The notes under the pieces: generated by a model
What the model saw: only the letters and a program-made list of their open reading frames with translations
What the model was told of the DNA's origin: nothing
Databases searched by the model: none
Assembly: GCF_001684335.1 (NCBI RefSeq)
Contig: NZ_LOIC01000088.1
Coordinates: forward strand, 62,001 to 126,000
DNA length: 64,000 bases
Origin: Photorhabdus namnaonensis
GTDB lineage: Bacteria; Pseudomonadota; Gammaproteobacteria; Enterobacterales; Enterobacteriaceae
Direction of reading: 5' to 3'
Shown here: positions 31,698-40,800 of the stretch, in pieces
Numbering within the stretch: position 1 is the first letter of the stretch
How the letters are laid out: each line of letters begins with the position of its first letter
Made by a program: the position numbers and the translations under genes

Positions 31698-32138
31698 ATG
31701 AATCGAGATATTCTGGACTCCGGGCACTCCATCAAAAGTTCCGATCAGGGTGATGTTGAAAGCCGGGGAAAAATTAGTCAGTTACTTGATATATGGAATG
31801 TGGAACAAACCAATATTTCTGACAACCAGCCGCTGGATTTCTATGTCCATGACCAGCAAGGTGAAGTCGTTGGTGGCTTGGTGGGTCGTACCTCTCTGGG
31901 TGTGTTTTTCGTTAGTTATTTCTTTCTTCCGAAAGAACTGCGTCGGCAGGGATTGGGAAGTACATTGCTGAAATGGGCCGAAAAAAAAGCAACTCTACGT
32001 GGATGTCATACGGCGGTGCTGTTTACCATGGCGATTCAGGCACCTGACTTTTATCTGAAGCATGGTTACAGCATTTTTGGTGAGGTGTCCTCTTTACCGG
32101 ATGGAAATGCCCGTATTTTTATGCAGAAAAGGCTTTGA
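31698..32138 (+). CDS. GNAT-family N-acetyltransferase
   Basis: A 146-residue protein with the GNAT core: strand EVVGGLVGRTSLGVFFVSYFF, the acetyl-CoA loop ELRRQGLGSTLLKWAEKKA, and PDFYLKHGYSIFGEV at the end. It may acetylate an amine of the product for self-protection or as a biosynthetic step. It sits 48 bases after the oxygenase gene. Confidence 0.85.
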   Translation: MNRDILDSGHSIKSSDQGDVESRGKISQLLDIWNVEQTNISDNQPLDFYVHDQQGEVVGGLVGRTSLGVFFVSYFFLPKELRRQGLGSTLLKWAEKKATLRGCHTAVLFTMAIQAPDFYLKHGYSIFGEVSSLPDGNARIFMQKRL

Positions 32139-32174
32139 GCAACGACCAGCGTTAGTCAGAAGGATAGAAATTTT

Positions 32175-33275
32175 ATGTCGAGTATTACTATTGCTTCATT
32201 TGGGGATGTGCTCATTAATCGTGAAGATCCCGCTTCTGCTTTCAGTCACATGACGTCTTTAGTTGAGAATGCCGATATCGTTATCGGTAACTATAAAGGT
32301 GTACTGACGGACAAACCTGAGCCAATTCCCGGACGGCGAGGGATGACGATATCATCAGTAAAAAACGCCAAAGGAGTGGCATTGTTCGATGTGCTTTCCC
32401 TTGCGAATAATCATGTCATGGATTCTGGATTGCAGGGTCTGACTGACACCTTGAAAGCATTACATTCTGTAGGAGTGCGAACCACCGGGGCCGGTCTGAC
32501 ATTTCAGCAAGCTTGGAAACCTGCTTTAATTGAATGTAGAGGGATCAGAGTGGCTGTTTTCGGCGTAACGGGCATTTACTATGCCGGAACTGAAGCCGGT
32601 AGTTTTCAGGGAGGCGTTGCAGCGTTACGTTCAAGAGATTATTACAGTCCTCCTTTTTCCGGCGCTGTGGTTCCCGGAGCGTTACCCGATATTATGACTG
32701 TCATCAATGAAGATGATTGGTCGCATTTTTCATGCTTAGTTAGCAATATCCGTAGCCAAGCTGATTTTATTATTGCAGCGATGCACTGGGGCGATCATAC
32801 TCGTAAAGACATTATTACAAGATACGAAAAGGAAATATCAAAACGATTATCACAATGTGGTGTGAACCTAGTGATAGGTCATCATCATCATTCCTTGCGA
32901 GGTGTTGAATGGCGCAAAAACATGCTGACATGTTTTGGGCTGGGAAACCTCATTTTCGATCAACCTCGCTCATGCTCAATAAATGAATGGTCGAAAACCG
33001 GTTTTCAGTTGCCTGATCATGCACGATATACCGCAGCCATTCTGACAAGATGTTCACCGAACGAAATTTTATCTGCTCATCTGCTCCCACTTTATATTGA
33101 AGCGGATACCCCTGTCCCGGTTTCCCATGGAAGCGATGAATGGCATGCTTTTTTACGCATTATGAGACGTTGTGCTCGGCAGGATATGGCTGTCAATCAT
33201 CTTATTGATAACGGTACTCGATGGGGCGATTTCACCGTACTGGATATTATCAAACCCATTTCTGACGTTATGTGA
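32175..33275 (+). CDS. CapA-like metallophosphoesterase-fold protein
   Basis: A 366-residue protein of the CapA/PgsA family, related to calcineurin-like phosphoesterases. Metal-site motifs are ASFGDVLINR (Asp11), VIGNYKG, SLANNHVMDSGL (Asn79-His80), AMHWGDHTRKD and VIGHHHHSLRG. CapA proteins act in poly-gamma-glutamate export, but members also occur inside natural-product clusters. No signal peptide or membrane anchor is seen, so a cytoplasmic role is likely. The usual NLE motif is replaced by NYK. The start follows AGAAGGATAG. Confidence 0.82.
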   Translation: MSSITIASFGDVLINREDPASAFSHMTSLVENADIVIGNYKGVLTDKPEPIPGRRGMTISSVKNAKGVALFDVLSLANNHVMDSGLQGLTDTLKALHSVGVRTTGAGLTFQQAWKPALIECRGIRVAVFGVTGIYYAGTEAGSFQGGVAALRSRDYYSPPFSGAVVPGALPDIMTVINEDDWSHFSCLVSNIRSQADFIIAAMHWGDHTRKDIITRYEKEISKRLSQCGVNLVIGHHHHSLRGVEWRKNMLTCFGLGNLIFDQPRSCSINEWSKTGFQLPDHARYTAAILTRCSPNEILSAHLLPLYIEADTPVPVSHGSDEWHAFLRIMRRCARQDMAVNHLIDNGTRWGDFTVLDIIKPISDVM

Positions 33276-33283
33276 GGTAAAGC

Positions 33284-34471
33284 ATGGCAATATTATGCCT
33301 CGGAAGAAGCATCAAGATTAACTTTGCAGAATGGTTGGAGGAATGCCGTGATGATCTGTGGCTTATCAGTTCTGCACCACAATTTCCTCTTCAGCACCGT
33401 TACCGGTACGTCCGGCAGATCGACAGCCTTGATGACGGTGCAGGTGTTTTATCTATCGCCACAGAATTAGGACGTTACACCTCATTCAGCCAGATTCTGC
33501 CTCATTCGGAATTTGACCTTATCCGAGCTGCACAACTTCGGGAATATTATGGCCTCCCAGGCCAGAACGTTGAAAGTGCCTTGGCGTATCGAGATAAGGT
33601 TTTAATGAAAGATTACCTTCAACGTGCAGGCATTGAAGTGGCTCCGTTTAGACGACTTGGCAGTTGGCTAGATGTTCTAACTTTCAGTGAAGAGCATAAT
33701 TTCCCGGTTGTGATAAAACAGGTGGATGGATGCAGCTCTAAATACGTTAAGGTATGTAGGAGTTTCAGAGAAGTATCTGATTTTTTCCGCGACAAAACCG
33801 TTGATGGCTGGATGGTAGAAAAGTTTATTTCTGGAAGTATGTATCATGTTAACGGTGTAATTAATGAAGCAGGAGATTCATTTTTTGCCCCCTGCGCTTA
33901 TATCAATAATGCTCTTGATTACCAGCATGCAGGTATATTTGGCAGCCGTACTATTGATCCTGCTACCCCCTTGGCAGAGCGACTGAACAGTATTACCTAT
34001 CGAACTATATCAGCGTTGCCTGCTGCGCCTACTCTTGGGTTTCATGCCGAAATATTCCATACCGCCGACGACCGATTAATTTTATGCGAGATTGCGGCCC
34101 GTACTGTGGGTTCACTTACGGGAGAGTTAATAGAACACACCTGGGGGATAAATATACATAAAGCTTGGATACAGAGTTGTGCAGGTATCAATGACGTGCT
34201 GAAAGTCCGGACTGAACCAAGAGAATTCGCAGCATCAATTCGCGTTCCTATTCGTCCGGCATATCTGATTTCTTTGCCCGATTCAGTTCCTTATAACTGG
34301 ATATCCACACTCTGCTTATCAGGGAGAGTCGGGCAAATTTATCAACAAGCAACAACTTATACCGATGACGTTGTTAGCGCCATTATTACCGGCAACAGTG
34401 ATGTGCAACTTACTGAACGAATTGAACATTTTGCCGACTGGATTGATGATTTAGTCAGATGGCAAAACTGA
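33284..34471 (+). CDS. ATP-grasp carboxylate-amine ligase
   Basis: A 395-residue ATP-grasp enzyme. Residues ~100-300 carry the fold: AYRDKVLMKDYLQRAGIEVA, the nucleotide Lys in NFPVVIKQVDGCSSKYV, the hinge GWMVEKFISGSMYHVNGV, and the magnesium-binding FHAEIFHTADDRLILCEIAAR. Such enzymes activate a carboxylate as acyl phosphate and join it to an amine. The N-terminal ~90 residues form the preATP-grasp domain. Gap to the upstream gene is 8 bases. Confidence 0.85.
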   Translation: MAILCLGRSIKINFAEWLEECRDDLWLISSAPQFPLQHRYRYVRQIDSLDDGAGVLSIATELGRYTSFSQILPHSEFDLIRAAQLREYYGLPGQNVESALAYRDKVLMKDYLQRAGIEVAPFRRLGSWLDVLTFSEEHNFPVVIKQVDGCSSKYVKVCRSFREVSDFFRDKTVDGWMVEKFISGSMYHVNGVINEAGDSFFAPCAYINNALDYQHAGIFGSRTIDPATPLAERLNSITYRTISALPAAPTLGFHAEIFHTADDRLILCEIAARTVGSLTGELIEHTWGINIHKAWIQSCAGINDVLKVRTEPREFAASIRVPIRPAYLISLPDSVPYNWISTLCLSGRVGQIYQQATTYTDDVVSAIITGNSDVQLTERIEHFADWIDDLVRWQN

Positions 34472-34511
34472 TGAAATTCCTTTTAACCCTGTGTTTTGAG
34501 AGAAGATTATA

Positions 34512-35777
34512 ATGAAAATCCTTATAGCAGGTTCAGGTGCCGGCGCACAGGCGCTGGCATGGAAATTATTACAGGACCCAGCAGTAGAAAAAGTATGGTT
34601 AGCCCCAGGTAATCCGGCTACGTCATGCGCACCCGGAATGGAGAATATTCCAGTGTCTTCAGGAGATGTTGAGGGGCTGGCTAGGGCTGCTCTAGAACTA
34701 AAAGCAGACTTTACGCTTATCACACCGACCCAAACTCTGGCAGCCGGGGTAGCCGACTACTTTAAATCTCGTGGGTTACCTATCATTGCCCCGACTCGTG
34801 AAGCCTCCCAACTTGAATGGTCCAAAGGCTTTTCCAAAAAATTCATGAAAAAATATCAAATACCTACACCTTACAGCGCAATTTGTGAATCACAGGAACA
34901 GGCCCGGAAATTTGCCGACACATTACCTTTACCTGTGGTTATCAAAGCAGACGGTATGGTACATGGGGGAACGGGTGTAGTGATAGCCCAGGATCGCCAG
35001 CATGTCGAAAGCACGCTGAAAGAGTTTTTCACAAGAAATGTCGGACCAGTGCTGGTTGAAGAATTCATTGAAGGTGAAGAAGTCTCTTACACCATCCTCT
35101 TTGACGGAAAAAACTATCTACCACTGGCTGAAAGCCGAGATTATAAAAAGCTGCTTGATGGGGATAAAGGCCCTAACACTGGTGGTATGGGAGCATATTC
35201 CCCAGTGCTGTCCTCTGCACAGCATGAGGCTATCATTACCCAAATTGTAGAACCTTGTCTGGCAGCTCTTAATTCCGAAGGAATCGAATATACAGGATTC
35301 CTCTATTTTGGTGTCATGATTGACAAAAAAGGAATGCCGAGCCTTCTTGAAATCAACTGTCGGCTGGGCAATCCAGAGGTCTTCACAATCCTTGAACGAC
35401 TTGAGAGTCCCCTTCATGAATTATTCATATTGACCCTACAAAAACAGCTGGACAAAGCAAATGTACGCTGGAGTAAGTTTGTTTCTGTTGCCTTACAAAT
35501 ATCGTCTGAAGGTTATCCTTTTACCGAGCGAAAAGGCGATGAACTCACCTTGCCGTTACTTTCAGAAGATACTCATATCTTTCATTCCTCTGTTGTATCT
35601 GATGATGGAAAACTAATAAGTAATGGAGGAAGAGTTATTGCATTAAGTTCAATAGCCCTGACGTTCAGTGAGGCTCGAGAAAAATTGTATGAAACGGCCA
35701 AACAAGTCCATTTTGATGCGATGCATTATCGTACAGATATTGCGCTGAATATCAATACTCCTAGTGAATGTGATTAA
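34512..35777 (+). CDS. PurD-like (GARS) ATP-grasp ligase with altered substrate motifs
   Basis: A 421-residue paralogue of phosphoribosylamine-glycine ligase. The ATP-grasp core is conserved: PVVIKADGMVHGGTGVVIA, VEEFIEGEEVSYTI, GDKGPNTGGMGAYSP, EINCRLGNPE and the C-terminal NGGRVIALSS. Motifs of the phosphoribosylamine side are not: PurD's GREHALAWK is here GAGAQALAWK, GPEAPL is TPTQTL, the AGKGV lysine is absent and GDPE is GNPE. It therefore probably joins other substrates and is not the housekeeping purine enzyme. Operon position supports a specialised amide-forming role. Confidence 0.85.
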   Translation: MKILIAGSGAGAQALAWKLLQDPAVEKVWLAPGNPATSCAPGMENIPVSSGDVEGLARAALELKADFTLITPTQTLAAGVADYFKSRGLPIIAPTREASQLEWSKGFSKKFMKKYQIPTPYSAICESQEQARKFADTLPLPVVIKADGMVHGGTGVVIAQDRQHVESTLKEFFTRNVGPVLVEEFIEGEEVSYTILFDGKNYLPLAESRDYKKLLDGDKGPNTGGMGAYSPVLSSAQHEAIITQIVEPCLAALNSEGIEYTGFLYFGVMIDKKGMPSLLEINCRLGNPEVFTILERLESPLHELFILTLQKQLDKANVRWSKFVSVALQISSEGYPFTERKGDELTLPLLSEDTHIFHSSVVSDDGKLISNGGRVIALSSIALTFSEAREKLYETAKQVHFDAMHYRTDIALNINTPSECD

Positions 35778-35790
35778 TCAGGGAATGCTT

Positions 35791-37185
35791 ATGGACAACA
35801 TGAAGCGTAACAAGAGTAATGTACTGCTCGCAGCTAATATAAGTTACATACTCGTCATTCTGGATTCGTCCATAGTGAATGTAGCTTTACCGACTATTAA
35901 AGAGAGCCTTTCACTTGGTGTAACAACGTTACAATGGGTTGTAAATGCCTATCTGGTTTTATTTGCAAGTTTGTTACTATCAGGGGGAGCCCTTTGTGAT
36001 CGTTATGGTTCAAAAGGTGTTTACATTACAGGGCTTGGATTATTCACTCTCGCCTCCGCTTTGTGTGGAATTAGCAGTGAAGCCGCTATTTTATTAACCG
36101 GTCGCGTACTTCAGGGTATTTCCGCCGCCATACTCGTACCAGGTTCGCTTGCTTTGATAACTCATACCTACACAGATAAAACAGAGCGAACCCGTGCTAT
36201 TGCCAGCTGGGCAAGTTGGGGAGGTATCGCTTTGGTGGCGGGGCCTGTCATAGGGGGGTGGCTGACCGAATATCTGTCGTGGAGAGCGATTTTCTTGGTA
36301 AATGTGCCGCTCTGCTTAGTAGGTATCTTTCTGACACTTAGGGTGCAGTCTCCAGAGCATGAACATAAAAGTTTAACTATGGATATAAAAGGCCAGCTAC
36401 TTCTTTTCCTGACAATATTTCTATTTATTGCTGGTGTCATCCGGCTGAATGACTCTACTCAAATCAATTTGAACTCAGTTATCTTGTTGTGCTTGTCTTT
36501 AATCATCATGACTGCATTCATAGTGGTAGAAAAAAGAAGTAAAGCTCCTATGCTTCCATTGGAACTGTTCAGGCGGCCAAATTTTAGCGCTATTTCATGG
36601 ATTTTCTTTTCTGGAGCTTTTTCCTTTTTTGGTGCCATGTTTATTCTGACCTTTTGGTTTCAGGATATTCAACAACTGAGTGCAATACAAACGGGTATGG
36701 CCCTGTTACCGCTCTCAATCAGTGTCATATTGGGAAATAAGGTCTCTGGATGGTTTACACGCCGTTACCAAACGAGCCACATGATGATTGTTGGGGCCAT
36801 GATAAGATTGGTTGGTTTCAGTGGGTTACTGGTTACACAGTTCAACAATGACTATATTTATCTTTTTGTTCCACTTGTGTTGATTGGTTTTGGTGGAGGG
36901 CTGGGATCACCAATGTCAACATCTTTATTTATGCAAAGTACTCCGAAACAGTACACTGGCGTTGCTTCAGGGGTTTCCCGTGCAACTGGTCAGATAGGTT
37001 CCGCTTTTGCCGTGGCAGTTTTTGGGCAAATGGTAAACAGTGAAAAACTCTTTATTTTAAACATGAAGTATGCGGTTATTACTATTATCATAGCCACTCT
37101 ATCCATCTTGATTATCAATTTTCTTTTTGTAAAAAATGATATTGATGAATATCACAATTCCATAACACTAAAGGCAAATAAATGA
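35791..37185 (+). CDS. MFS exporter, DHA2 (EmrB/QacA-like) family
   Basis: A 464-residue permease with about fourteen hydrophobic segments. LVILDSSIVNVALPTIKESL is the TM1 motif D1 of the fourteen-helix DHA2 family, LCDRYGSKGVYITGLG is motif A, and GRVLQGISAAILVPGSLALI is motif B/C. The ATG at 35791 is chosen because AGGGA lies six bases upstream. DHA2 pumps expel drugs by proton antiport, so it likely exports the operon's product and gives self-resistance. It overlaps the amidase gene by four bases. Confidence 0.9.
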   Translation: MDNMKRNKSNVLLAANISYILVILDSSIVNVALPTIKESLSLGVTTLQWVVNAYLVLFASLLLSGGALCDRYGSKGVYITGLGLFTLASALCGISSEAAILLTGRVLQGISAAILVPGSLALITHTYTDKTERTRAIASWASWGGIALVAGPVIGGWLTEYLSWRAIFLVNVPLCLVGIFLTLRVQSPEHEHKSLTMDIKGQLLLFLTIFLFIAGVIRLNDSTQINLNSVILLCLSLIIMTAFIVVEKRSKAPMLPLELFRRPNFSAISWIFFSGAFSFFGAMFILTFWFQDIQQLSAIQTGMALLPLSISVILGNKVSGWFTRRYQTSHMMIVGAMIRLVGFSGLLVTQFNNDYIYLFVPLVLIGFGGGLGSPMSTSLFMQSTPKQYTGVASGVSRATGQIGSAFAVAVFGQMVNSEKLFILNMKYAVITIIIATLSILIINFLFVKNDIDEYHNSITLKANK

Positions 37186-38531
37186 TGGATGAAATTATCA
37201 GTCTTTCAATTAATGAATTAGGAGAAAGAATACGGAACGGCGTGATATCACCTGTTGAGATTTTAGATGAGTACATGAAGCGTATTTTATGTTACGACCA
37301 TAAGTTGAACGCCTTTTCAGAAGTCTATGAAGCTGATGCGCGGGCTACCGCAAAACGTGCTGAACAGGAAATACGATCAGGAAATTGGCGTGGTCCTCTC
37401 CATGGCATTCCTTTTGCTGTTAAGGATTTTTTTGATCTGAAAGGTAAGGTCACTGGAGGAGGCACGAACTGTTTTAGTCAAAAAGCATATGTTACGGCAC
37501 CAGTGGTAGCCACCCTCTTGAAACAGGGAATGGTTCTGACAGGAAAACACAGAGCAGTAGAGCTCGGTATGGGAGCTGCGGGCATCATGGAGAATAGCCC
37601 GACGCCACTCAACCCTTGGGGACAATCACAGAAAGTTGCCCCAGGTGGCTCAAGTAACGGCTCCGCTGTAGCAGTGGCAGCTGGTCTGACACCGATTGCT
37701 CTTGTAACTGACACGGGTGGATCTGCGCGTATACCCGCCGCTTGGTGTGGCGTAAGTGGGTTTCGGCCATCGATGGGCAATTTGTCATCATCAGGTATGC
37801 TTCCATTAAGCCAGACGATGGATACTGTAGGGATTATTGCCAGACATGCATCTGATATATTTATTGTCTATAATCAGCTGAACCCAAATTTAGTGTATCA
37901 CTCATGCATTAATAATCTGAATATTGGCATATTACCGTCAGAAGAAGAGTATATTTTAGATAAGGAAACAGGTTTGCATTATGTGTCATTGCTGAAAGTT
38001 TTTTCTCAAATGGGTATGGTAATTCAAAAGAAACCTTTCCCATATCCTTTATCACAGTGCATGAAAGCTAATTCTATCATTACTGCGTTTGAGGCTTGGC
38101 AGAATTATGGATATTTGTGTAATTCACAGAACTCCCTCAGCGATGCAATTAAAGTAAGATTAGAACGTGGCAAAGAGATAAAGGAGAAAGACTATTCGGA
38201 AGCATTGATATTCTGTAGTCATGTACGGAAGATATTTTCAAATTGGTTTCAAAATGTGGATGCGTTAGTAATTCCTACAACCCCAGAACCTTCTTGGCCT
38301 ATAGCTGAAAAAGATGAACATCAACCTCCTAATGACTTCACCCGTTTCGTAAACTTTGCTGACTTATGCGCGGTCTCCATCCCAACAGGATTAAACAGTC
38401 AGGGGTTACCATTTTCATTACAGATCGTATGTAACCGAAAAAAAGAAAAAAACGCCCTTGCTCTTGCGGAATTTATTGAGTGCTGTATCGGTTTTAGCAA
38501 CACAGCACTCAAAATACTACTCAAGACATGA
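37182..38531 (+). CDS. Amidase-signature hydrolase
   Basis: A 449-residue amidase-signature enzyme. The Ser-cisSer-Lys triad is intact: Lys81 in HGIPFAVKDFFDL, Ser157 in APGGSSNGSAVAVAAG, and nucleophile Ser181 in TDTGGSARIPAAWCG; the 24-residue spacing between the serines matches characterised amidases. No signal peptide is seen. As the last operon gene after the exporter it may hydrolyse an amide in a precursor, release a masked product, or transfer an acyl group. It is translationally coupled to the exporter. Confidence 0.88.
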   Translation: MMDEIISLSINELGERIRNGVISPVEILDEYMKRILCYDHKLNAFSEVYEADARATAKRAEQEIRSGNWRGPLHGIPFAVKDFFDLKGKVTGGGTNCFSQKAYVTAPVVATLLKQGMVLTGKHRAVELGMGAAGIMENSPTPLNPWGQSQKVAPGGSSNGSAVAVAAGLTPIALVTDTGGSARIPAAWCGVSGFRPSMGNLSSSGMLPLSQTMDTVGIIARHASDIFIVYNQLNPNLVYHSCINNLNIGILPSEEEYILDKETGLHYVSLLKVFSQMGMVIQKKPFPYPLSQCMKANSIITAFEAWQNYGYLCNSQNSLSDAIKVRLERGKEIKEKDYSEALIFCSHVRKIFSNWFQNVDALVIPTTPEPSWPIAEKDEHQPPNDFTRFVNFADLCAVSIPTGLNSQGLPFSLQIVCNRKKEKNALALAEFIECCIGFSNTALKILLKT

Positions 38532-38926
38532 TGAATGCTGTCGCCTATCTTTCGTAAAGAAAAAGTTTGTTTCATAACAAGATCCCTCCTTAGGTTAAAT
38601 GAGTAGTTCAGCGCAGCATTTAAATTCGACAGGTGAGGCATCAGCCGGGATATACAAGTCTGGCAGAACGTATTGAATTCATCCTTGTTATGTTAATTGG
38701 TAGTGGCGTTGCAATCAGCCATACAAAACCATACCTTCGGGAGGCGTGTATTACCACGAAGCTTATGAAATTATTGTTTTTAATTTGATAAAAATAATAT
38801 TAACGAAAGGAATACATTCTATTAGGCTTGAAATGATAATAAGCCATTTACGCCCCTGCCACTGAGTTGCTAGTGACTTTGATGGGGGCTTTTTATGACT
38901 CCTATTAAGAAACTAAGGCTAATTTT
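38532..38926. other. Intergenic region with terminator, operon end to mhpD
   Basis: A 395-base region between converging genes. At about 38850-38897, GCCCCTGCCACT...AGTG...TGGGGGC forms an imperfect hairpin followed by TTTTT, a likely plus-strand terminator. The remainder shows no gene. Confidence 0.5.
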
Positions 38927-39709
38927 TCAGGCGAAACTGACCTTGGCAGATCCCACGCCCAGTAAGTTAATTTTCAACTGATCACCAGGATTAACTGGCA
39001 CCATTGTGGTGAGGGAGCCAGAGAGAATGATTTCTCCATGAAGCAATGCCATATTCAGTGTTCCTAACATATTTGCTAGCCAGGCAACTGCATTAGCGGG
39101 ATGTTCTAGTGCAGCGGCGCCAATGCCGGTGTCAACCAATTTACCGTTTTTCTCCAGCGTTATTGTAACGGCGGCTAGATCAATTTCTGATGGCAGACGG
39201 GCGCCATTGCCAATGACAAATAACCCTGATGAAGCATTATCGGCAATGGTATCTGTGATTTTTATTTTCCAGTCACGGATACGGGAATCGACAATTTCGA
39301 TACAGGGCACGACATAATCTGTTGCTCTAAGTACATCTTCGGCCGTAATACCGGGTCCACTCAGATTGTGTTTCAGGATAAAGCCAATTTCACCTTCAGC
39401 TTTCGGTGCGATTAATTGCTCAATGGGTACAGTGGCGTTGTTTTTGTAATGCATATCTGAGGTGAGAATGCCAAAATCGGGTTGATCGACGCCCAATATA
39501 TCCATAACCGCCTGGCTGGTAATACCGATTTTTTTGCCGACAATTTGTGCTCCGGTTGCTTCCAACCGGCGAACAATAACTTTTTGCTGGATGAGATAGG
39601 CGTCGTGTAATGTGAGTTCTGGATATTCATCAGAGATAGGATCGATAGCTTGGCGACTTTGCCACGATTGAAATAATTTTTCCCCAAGATGGTTTATGAT
39701 GTTATTCAT
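38927..39709 (-). CDS. mhpD: 2-Hydroxypenta-2,4-dienoate hydratase (2-keto-4-pentenoate hydratase)
   Basis: A 260-residue hydratase of the MhpD/HpaH family, close to E. coli MhpD (269). Motifs: LTLHDAYLIQQKVIVRRL, VGKKIGITSQAVMDILGVDQPDFG, KAEGEIGFILKHNL (metal-site Glu region) and the HPANAVAWLANML ending. It adds water to 2-hydroxypenta-2,4-dienoate produced by MhpC, giving 4-hydroxy-2-oxovalerate. TAGGAG precedes the start. The aldolase MhpE and dehydrogenase MhpF needed to finish the pathway are not in this window. Confidence 0.9.
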   Translation of the reverse strand: MNNIINHLGEKLFQSWQSRQAIDPISDEYPELTLHDAYLIQQKVIVRRLEATGAQIVGKKIGITSQAVMDILGVDQPDFGILTSDMHYKNNATVPIEQLIAPKAEGEIGFILKHNLSGPGITAEDVLRATDYVVPCIEIVDSRIRDWKIKITDTIADNASSGLFVIGNGARLPSEIDLAAVTITLEKNGKLVDTGIGAAALEHPANAVAWLANMLGTLNMALLHGEIILSGSLTTMVPVNPGDQLKINLLGVGSAKVSFA

Positions 39710-39778
39710 CTGTTGTTGCTCCTAATCAAACCAAAGAAGTGACATTCCAACTGGAATATCACTCGTCTGAAAGAGACA

Positions 39779-40681
39779 TTATTTGTTGCCGTTGAGTAAA
39801 AAATCGATATGGAGCCGGTTGAATGTATCCGGGTCTTCATATTGAGGCCAGTGACCGCATTTTTCCATCACGACAAAACGGCTATTTTTAATAAGCCCGG
39901 CAAGGCGCTGACCTACTGAAACCGCAGCAGTCGGATCGTGTGTGGTCCATAGCACTAGGGTTTCAGCCTGGATCTTTGCCAGCTCATCTTCGGTCAAGAG
40001 GTTACGTAAGCGGGTATCCATATCTTGCAGACACATAATGTTTTCCATTGCGGACAACATACCCGGTTGACGATAAATGGCGAAACGGGCTTCAACCAGG
40101 TCTTCTGTCACCATCGCAGGGTCTTCCATCAGGAATTCAAGACGCTTGCGGGTAGCTTCCCGGTCCGGGTTTTTCACTGCATTCAAGCTCAGTGTGCGTA
40201 GGCGTTCCATCACATTTGGATCAGCAATCATGCCGCCGGCGGTGTTCAACACCAGACGGTGAATATATTGCGGATATTTTGCGGCAAACCGGGCTGCGAC
40301 CCATCCACCTAATGACTCGCCAGAAAGGTGAATTTTTTTCAGATTTAATGTCTCAATAAGATCCCGCAGGTGTTCCACATAATCGATAATCTCATAGGAA
40401 CGGACAGGTTTATCTGTGAAGCCATGCCCTAGCATATCGATCGCCAGTACACGAAAATGGGCGGCATGGGGCAATATGTTGCGCATATAAGCTTCTAAAT
40501 GACCTGCAATACCATGTAAGAAAATGAGAATAGGTCCATTACCTGCTTCAAGAACACGGGTTTTTATCCCTTTTACATCAAGATGATGCAGGTGGATTTC
40601 ACCACTGGCAATGGCCGACCAAAGCGAACGTAATTCAGGTTGTGTAGGTTTATGTTGAGGATTCGCTGATATTGACATCAT
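39779..40681 (-). CDS. mhpC: 2-Hydroxy-6-oxonona-2,4-dienedioate hydrolase (C-C hydrolase)
   Basis: A 300-residue alpha/beta-hydrolase of the meta-cleavage type. The nucleophile is the Ser of HLSGESLGGWVAARFAAKYP; HGIAGHLEAYMRNI is the oxyanion region, LWTTHDPTAAV holds the Asp and MEKCGHWPQYEDPDTF the catalytic His. It cleaves the ring-opened dienedioate from MhpB to succinate (or fumarate for cinnamate) and 2-hydroxypentadienoate. The start has GGGAGA upstream. Confidence 0.92.
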   Translation of the reverse strand: MMSISANPQHKPTQPELRSLWSAIASGEIHLHHLDVKGIKTRVLEAGNGPILIFLHGIAGHLEAYMRNILPHAAHFRVLAIDMLGHGFTDKPVRSYEIIDYVEHLRDLIETLNLKKIHLSGESLGGWVAARFAAKYPQYIHRLVLNTAGGMIADPNVMERLRTLSLNAVKNPDREATRKRLEFLMEDPAMVTEDLVEARFAIYRQPGMLSAMENIMCLQDMDTRLRNLLTEDELAKIQAETLVLWTTHDPTAAVSVGQRLAGLIKNSRFVVMEKCGHWPQYEDPDTFNRLHIDFLLNGNK

Positions 40682-40800
40682 GATATCTCCCTTATTTATT
40701 TTAAGATAATACGTTATTAATATAACGACCGCGGGTAATATTCACTAATACTTAATATGTCTAGTCTGAAAGGTAAAAACAATGATGCTTATTTCTATTC

